Below are positions 6,365-10,177 of a stretch of 10,177 nucleotides of DNA, one piece after another. The translations under genes and the position numbers were made by a program. A model generated the notes under the pieces. That model ran no database searches, was not told the DNA's origin, and saw nothing but the letters and a program-made list of their open reading frames with translations. The DNA is taken from NCBI GenBank assembly GCA_963966765.1, contig CAXAAR010000075.1, positions 1 to 10,177 on the forward strand, written 5' to 3'. The DNA comes from Aequoribacter sp003520285 (GTDB lineage Bacteria; Pseudomonadota; Gammaproteobacteria; Pseudomonadales; Halieaceae). Each line of letters opens with the position of its first letter. Position 1 is the stretch's first letter.

Positions 6365-9300
6365 TGATTGCTGAAAAACTCTATGATAACCGGCGTTACT
6401 TAACCCTAGTCCTGGTCGTCATCATTGCGGTGAGTCTGAACGCCTTTCAGCAACTCGGGCGCCAAGAAGACCCCACCATGCCGAACTTTGTGGCGACCGT
6501 CACGACGGTATTCCCGGGCGCCACGCCGGACCGAGTGGAAGCTCTGGTCACCCGTCCTATAGAAGAAGAGTTGCGGCAAATTTCCGAGATCCAAGATATT
6601 ACCTCTGTCAGTAATGCTGGAATTTCATTTATTAACCTGCGACTGACTGACTTCCTTGATGATGCCGAAATGGAAGTCACCTGGGGCGAAATTCGAGACG
6701 CACTCGCCGCCGCCAGTTTGTTATTTCCCGAGGGCGCTCACGAACCTATTTTCGATGATGACCGGCTGTTGTCGTATACCACAATCGTTGCAATATCGAG
6801 CCAGCAAGAGGGGCTACCTGCGGGAATCAAGAGCAGAGCTGCGCATAACTTTGCCGATTTTGCTCGCAATTTTCCCGGCACTCGACTCGCTCATGTGTAC
6901 GGTGATGCCGATGAAGAGGTACTTGTCTCGGTAGATCAAAGTCAATTGCTTTCGCGCGGACTCACTCTCGCTGACGTGATGAGAGCGATCCAAACCGCAG
7001 ACCCTAAACGCCCAGCAGGTCAGACTCAGGGCACGGGTAATAACCTCTTAGTAGAGCTCCACAGCCAATTTGACCATGCTGCCGATCTAGGGCAACTGGT
7101 CATCCAAACAAGTACCGATGGCTCTGTCACTCGACTTACTGACATCGCCACACTGACCAAACAACCCAAAGCGCCGGCTTCAAGTATTGTGCTCACAGAG
7201 GGCAAACGGGGAATCTTGGTCGGGGTTGCAGCACAACCTAACTTACAGTTTGATCGATGGAGTCGTGACTTCGCGCAAGCGGTAAGGACCTACGCTGCGA
7301 CTCGCGGCGACGGCTTAGACTTCGAGATTACCTATGATCAAGGCGAGTACGTTACCGATCGACTCATGAGTGTTCTTATTAATTTGATCGTAGGGGTTAG
7401 TCTCGTCATCGCAGTACTTTTCATTACGCTGGGATGGCGAGCAGCGCTCGTCGTTTCGATGATATTACCACTTTGCGCGCTGACCTCGCTGACCATCATG
7501 CAACTCATCGGGATGCCTTTGCATCAAATGTCGGTCACTGGATTAATCGTTGCTCTTGGGCTTCTAGTTGACGGCTCGATCGTGATGACCGACGAACTGC
7601 GCAAGCGATTGCAAGCTGGTTCGAGTCGACGGCTCGCCATCAAAGAGAGCGTCCACAGACTGCGGGTCCCCCTCTTAGCCTCGACTGGCACCACCGTATT
7701 GACGTTCTTACCGCTAGCGCTGCTCCCTGGACCAGCTGGGAGTTTCATGGGGTCTATTGCGACGGCAGTGATCATTATGCTGCTGACCTCGCTCGTCCTG
7801 GCACTTGCGATTACGCCGGTGTTAGCGGCCAAGTTGCTTCCTGATGGCGATCGCACTGGCTTCTTGGCGCAGGGACTGACTATTCCAGTTTTAAGTGAGC
7901 GCCTCGCTCAAGCAGTTGATTTTACCTTGCGTGCGCCCAAAGCAGCTATTTTTGCCTCACTCATGCTGCCTCTGGTTGGAATTCTCGCTTTCCCCACGCT
8001 TACGGCGCAGTTTTTCCCCGGCACCGATCGCGACCAGCTTTATATCCAGGTCAAGTTGGCTGATGGCCGCTCTATCGACGAAACAGTCGCCGTAGCGCAG
8101 GCAATGGATGCGAGTGTCCGTCAAGTCGCAGAGATCCGCCGCATTGACTGGATGGTGGGCGAGAGTGCGCCGCCATTTTATTACAACATGTACCGCAAGA
8201 TGGATGGCGTCTCTACCTGGGCTGAAGCGCTGGTGTTAACTCGAGATCCAAAACAAACGGACCAAGTCATACGTGACCTACAGATCCAATTAGATCGAGA
8301 GTTTCCGGAGGCGCGAACCGTTGTCAGAGGGATTGATCAAGGACCTCCCGTATCTGCTCCGTTAGAGATAGAAATCTACGGGTCGAATCTAGACACGCTG
8401 CGTGAACTGGGCAACTTGTACCGAGAACGGATGGCAAAAATCCCCGCTGTCACCCACACCAACGCCTCTATTTTAGGCGCACCCCCGAAACTGGAGCTCA
8501 GTGTCGACGAAACTGCGCTGAAGACCGCGGGGTTTGACGTGGCAAGCCTCGCAGCCAACGTCGGTACCTCACTATCTGGCGCAATCGGTGCTGAAATTCT
8601 TGAGGGCACTCAGAGGCTGCCAATCAGAGTGCGTCTCGATCGACTTTCACACAGTGGCAGCGATGCCCTCTCACAGTTACAAACTCCTGTGTTAGGCGGC
8701 AAACCAGGCTCGGACTATATCGCTTTGCCATCGGTAACAGATATACGCTTGGTGCCGAGTTACAGCGCCATCAGCCGCAAGAATGGTGAACGGATCAATA
8801 CTGTTCAAGCGTTTTTAGTCCGAGGTGTTCTGCCCGAAGAAGCACTTAAGCAGCTCCAGCAGGATCTGCAAGACAACCCAATTGCGCTGCCACCAGGCTA
8901 CAGTATCCAGTTTGGCGGAGACGCTGACGAGCGAGCCGCCGTCGTTAACTATATTATCGCCCCAATTGGGCTAATCTTGTCCGCTTTACTGGCAACGATG
9001 CTACTCACCTTTAATTCATGGCGTTTGACCGCGGTGGGATTACTCGTTTGTTTCTGCTCTATGACTCTGAGCTTGTTGGCGATTGAACTGTTCAGGTATC
9101 CCTTTGGACTGCAGGCCTTGACTGGGGTCATTGGGTCAGTAGGTGTATCGATTAATGCCGCCATCATCATTATCACCGCACTGCAGCTCGACCCAGAGGC
9201 GCGACAGGGTAAGCCCATGGCGATGCGCGCAGTTGTCATGGATTCCAGTCGTCACATTGTGTCGACAACGATCACTACTTTCGGGGGGTTCTTGCCCTTG

Positions 9301-9474
9301 ATTCTAGAGGGGGGCCAGTTTTGGCCGCCTTTCGCTATGGCAATTGCTGGCGGCGTGCTGTTATCTACTTTAATTAGCTTTTTCTTGGTACCTCCAGCGT
9401 TTTTGCTGATTGCCAAATCGACCGATAAGGCTCGGGATGCGGTAGCACAGACAGCCGGCGTTCGGACACCATGA
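6364..9474 (+). CDS. Efflux RND transporter permease subunit (AcrB/hydrophobe-amphiphile type)
   Basis: A full-length 1036-residue inner-membrane drug/proton antiporter of the RND superfamily. The two-fold layout is complete: TM1 (about 12-29), periplasmic porter loop (about 30-335), TM2-6 (about 336-490), TM7 (about 526-545), second periplasmic loop (about 546-862) and TM8-12 (about 863-1018). Recognisable family segments include PGATPDRVEALVTRPIEEEL (51-70) and FFPGTDRDQLYIQVKL (550-565). TM4 reads GLLVDGSIVMTDE. D403 aligns with AcrB D407, but the AcrB D408 position is G404, and in TM10 the AcrB K940 position appears to be N931. The charged relay is thus altered. The sequence resembles an RND branch distinct from classical AcrB/MexB. 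The start overlaps the adaptor stop and the stop overlaps the tetR start (ATGA), so translation is coupled. The substrate is unknown. Confidence 0.95.
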   Translation: MIAEKLYDNRRYLTLVLVVIIAVSLNAFQQLGRQEDPTMPNFVATVTTVFPGATPDRVEALVTRPIEEELRQISEIQDITSVSNAGISFINLRLTDFLDDAEMEVTWGEIRDALAAASLLFPEGAHEPIFDDDRLLSYTTIVAISSQQEGLPAGIKSRAAHNFADFARNFPGTRLAHVYGDADEEVLVSVDQSQLLSRGLTLADVMRAIQTADPKRPAGQTQGTGNNLLVELHSQFDHAADLGQLVIQTSTDGSVTRLTDIATLTKQPKAPASSIVLTEGKRGILVGVAAQPNLQFDRWSRDFAQAVRTYAATRGDGLDFEITYDQGEYVTDRLMSVLINLIVGVSLVIAVLFITLGWRAALVVSMILPLCALTSLTIMQLIGMPLHQMSVTGLIVALGLLVDGSIVMTDELRKRLQAGSSRRLAIKESVHRLRVPLLASTGTTVLTFLPLALLPGPAGSFMGSIATAVIIMLLTSLVLALAITPVLAAKLLPDGDRTGFLAQGLTIPVLSERLAQAVDFTLRAPKAAIFASLMLPLVGILAFPTLTAQFFPGTDRDQLYIQVKLADGRSIDETVAVAQAMDASVRQVAEIRRIDWMVGESAPPFYYNMYRKMDGVSTWAEALVLTRDPKQTDQVIRDLQIQLDREFPEARTVVRGIDQGPPVSAPLEIEIYGSNLDTLRELGNLYRERMAKIPAVTHTNASILGAPPKLELSVDETALKTAGFDVASLAANVGTSLSGAIGAEILEGTQRLPIRVRLDRLSHSGSDALSQLQTPVLGGKPGSDYIALPSVTDIRLVPSYSAISRKNGERINTVQAFLVRGVLPEEALKQLQQDLQDNPIALPPGYSIQFGGDADERAAVVNYIIAPIGLILSALLATMLLTFNSWRLTAVGLLVCFCSMTLSLLAIELFRYPFGLQALTGVIGSVGVSINAAIIIITALQLDPEARQGKPMAMRAVVMDSSRHIVSTTITTFGGFLPLILEGGQFWPPFAMAIAGGVLLSTLISFFLVPPAFLLIAKSTDKARDAVAQTAGVRTP

Positions 9475-10130
9475 GCCAGCTACCAAAAGACACGCACAAG
9501 CGCGCGCCCAACTACCACCATGGAGATCTCAGAAACACGCTGATCGTGGCCGCTGCTGAACTGATTGAAGAGCGCAATAGTTCCGACTTCACTATCATTG
9601 AAGCTGCGAGACGCGCGGGTGTGAGTAGTGGCGCGCCTTATCGGCATTTCAAAGATAAGGAAGCGCTTCTCCTGAGCGTCGCTGAGCTCGGGTTCTTGGG
9701 GCTACGCGACGCGATAGCAAACGCAATTTCTGGAATCCAGAAAGGCACCATCGAGCGGATTATCGCCGCCGGTCATGCCTATATGCGCTACATTATCGAT
9801 AAACAAGCGTTCTACGACTTAATGTGGGGTGAGTTACTGGTAGACGCGATGGCCAGTGCTGGGACGCGTCCGCCCTCGGCGTTTGAAATCTTGGTCGTAC
9901 TGGTAGACGACTGGCTTAACGCCGAATCGATTGAACAAGACTCACGTATGTTGTCTGTTCAGCTTGTCGCGACCGCTCATGGTCTTGTCAGTTTGCAGCT
10001 CAGTCGACGACTATCACGCATAGCACCCAATGTGTGCATTTATGATGCCTTACAACACAGCGCTTATACGTTTCTACTCAGCTACCAAGCACTTGCTCGT
10101 GAGCGCACTGCGCACCGAACAGACAATTAA
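9471..10130 (+). CDS. TetR/AcrR family transcriptional regulator with WHG-type C-terminal domain
   Basis: A 219-residue one-component regulator. The N-terminal DNA-binding domain occupies about residues 16-70: a basic start (NYHHGDLRNTLIVAAAELIEE), then the helix-turn-helix FTIIEAARRAGVSSGAPYRHFKDKEALL (40-67), which shows the family-typical YRHFKDKEALL. The C-terminal ligand and dimer domain contains AYMRYIIDKQAFYDLMWGEL (about 104-123), matching the TetR_C_33/WHG type. Its ATG overlaps the pump stop by 4 bases, so it is the last gene of the efflux operon rather than divergently placed. This favours autoregulation: it would bind the twin palindromes in front of the adaptor gene and be released by a pump substrate. 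That mode of control is inferred. The stop overlaps the end of a possible convergent gene. Confidence 0.93.
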   Translation: MSQLPKDTHKRAPNYHHGDLRNTLIVAAAELIEERNSSDFTIIEAARRAGVSSGAPYRHFKDKEALLLSVAELGFLGLRDAIANAISGIQKGTIERIIAAGHAYMRYIIDKQAFYDLMWGELLVDAMASAGTRPPSAFEILVVLVDDWLNAESIEQDSRMLSVQLVATAHGLVSLQLSRRLSRIAPNVCIYDALQHSAYTFLLSYQALARERTAHRTDN

Positions 10131-10177
10131 TCTGCGACCACTCTAACCGGTATCGCTTTGACACTGCCATCTACGCC
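10127..10177 (-). CDS. Possible C-terminus of a convergent gene (cut by window edge)
   Basis: On the minus strand the last 51 bases form 16 sense codons ending in TAA at 10127-10129, reading GVDGSVKAIPVRVVAD. Another frame of this strand is closed almost at once (TAG), and the composition is plausible for a protein end. The stop overlaps the tetR stop tail to tail. The stretch is too short to name a family or exclude chance. Confidence 0.4.
   Translation of the reverse strand, partial: GVDGSVKAIPVRVVAD

Noticed and set aside
1..10177. Search for a novel defence, mobile or biosynthetic system
   Set aside because: All genes of substantial length belong to core replication/repair/RNA families or to a standard adaptor-pump-TetR efflux operon; there are no integrases, transposases, toxins, repeats in array or composition breaks obvious by eye.

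Overview
The window looks like chromosomal DNA of a gammaproteobacterium, probably a marine or environmental relative of the Pseudomonas/Cellvibrio side of the class. This is inferred from gene order (4.5S RNA, dnaX, ybaB, recR, then rnd, ycgL, ycgN), from the sequence character of these proteins, and from a mid-range GC content. I cannot fix a genus without a search.

Left half (about 1-5030), minus strand: a tightly packed housekeeping block. Reading leftwards from about 5028 there is a promoter with a perfect TATAAT box, the SRP 4.5S RNA gene (ffs), dnaX (DNA polymerase III tau/gamma), ybaB (nucleoid-associated protein), recR (recombination mediator), rnd (RNase D), ycgL, ycgN, and the start of an unrecognised membrane protein that runs off the left edge. 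From dnaX onward, successive genes overlap or lie within 7 bases of each other, so they probably form one operon. Inside dnaX is a complete -1 programmed-frameshift cassette: a GAGGAG element, A AAA AAG, a GC-rich hairpin, and a stop codon one codon after the slip. It predicts a short gamma form beside full-length tau.

Right half (about 5189-10130), plus strand: a three-gene efflux operon. It has a promoter with a perfect TTGACA -35 box, two tandem 15-bp palindromes (GTAAGA-N3-TCTTAC type) placed over the promoter, then a periplasmic adaptor, an RND inner-membrane pump and a TetR-type regulator. The three genes overlap by 1 and 4 bases. The simplest model is a self-limiting circuit, in which the TetR protein made from the last gene represses the promoter of its own operon until a ligand is present. 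No outer-membrane channel is encoded here, so a TolC-like partner elsewhere is needed. The pump lacks two of the charged residues of the classical AcrB proton relay.

At the right edge, the last 51 bases probably hold the C-terminus of a convergent minus-strand gene that overlaps the tetR stop codon. The roughly 160 bases between the two divergent promoters hold nothing else I can support. I found no tRNA, CRISPR, insertion sequence, phage gene or clearly novel multi-gene system. The most interesting signals are the dnaX frameshift cassette, the double operator and the altered proton-relay residues.
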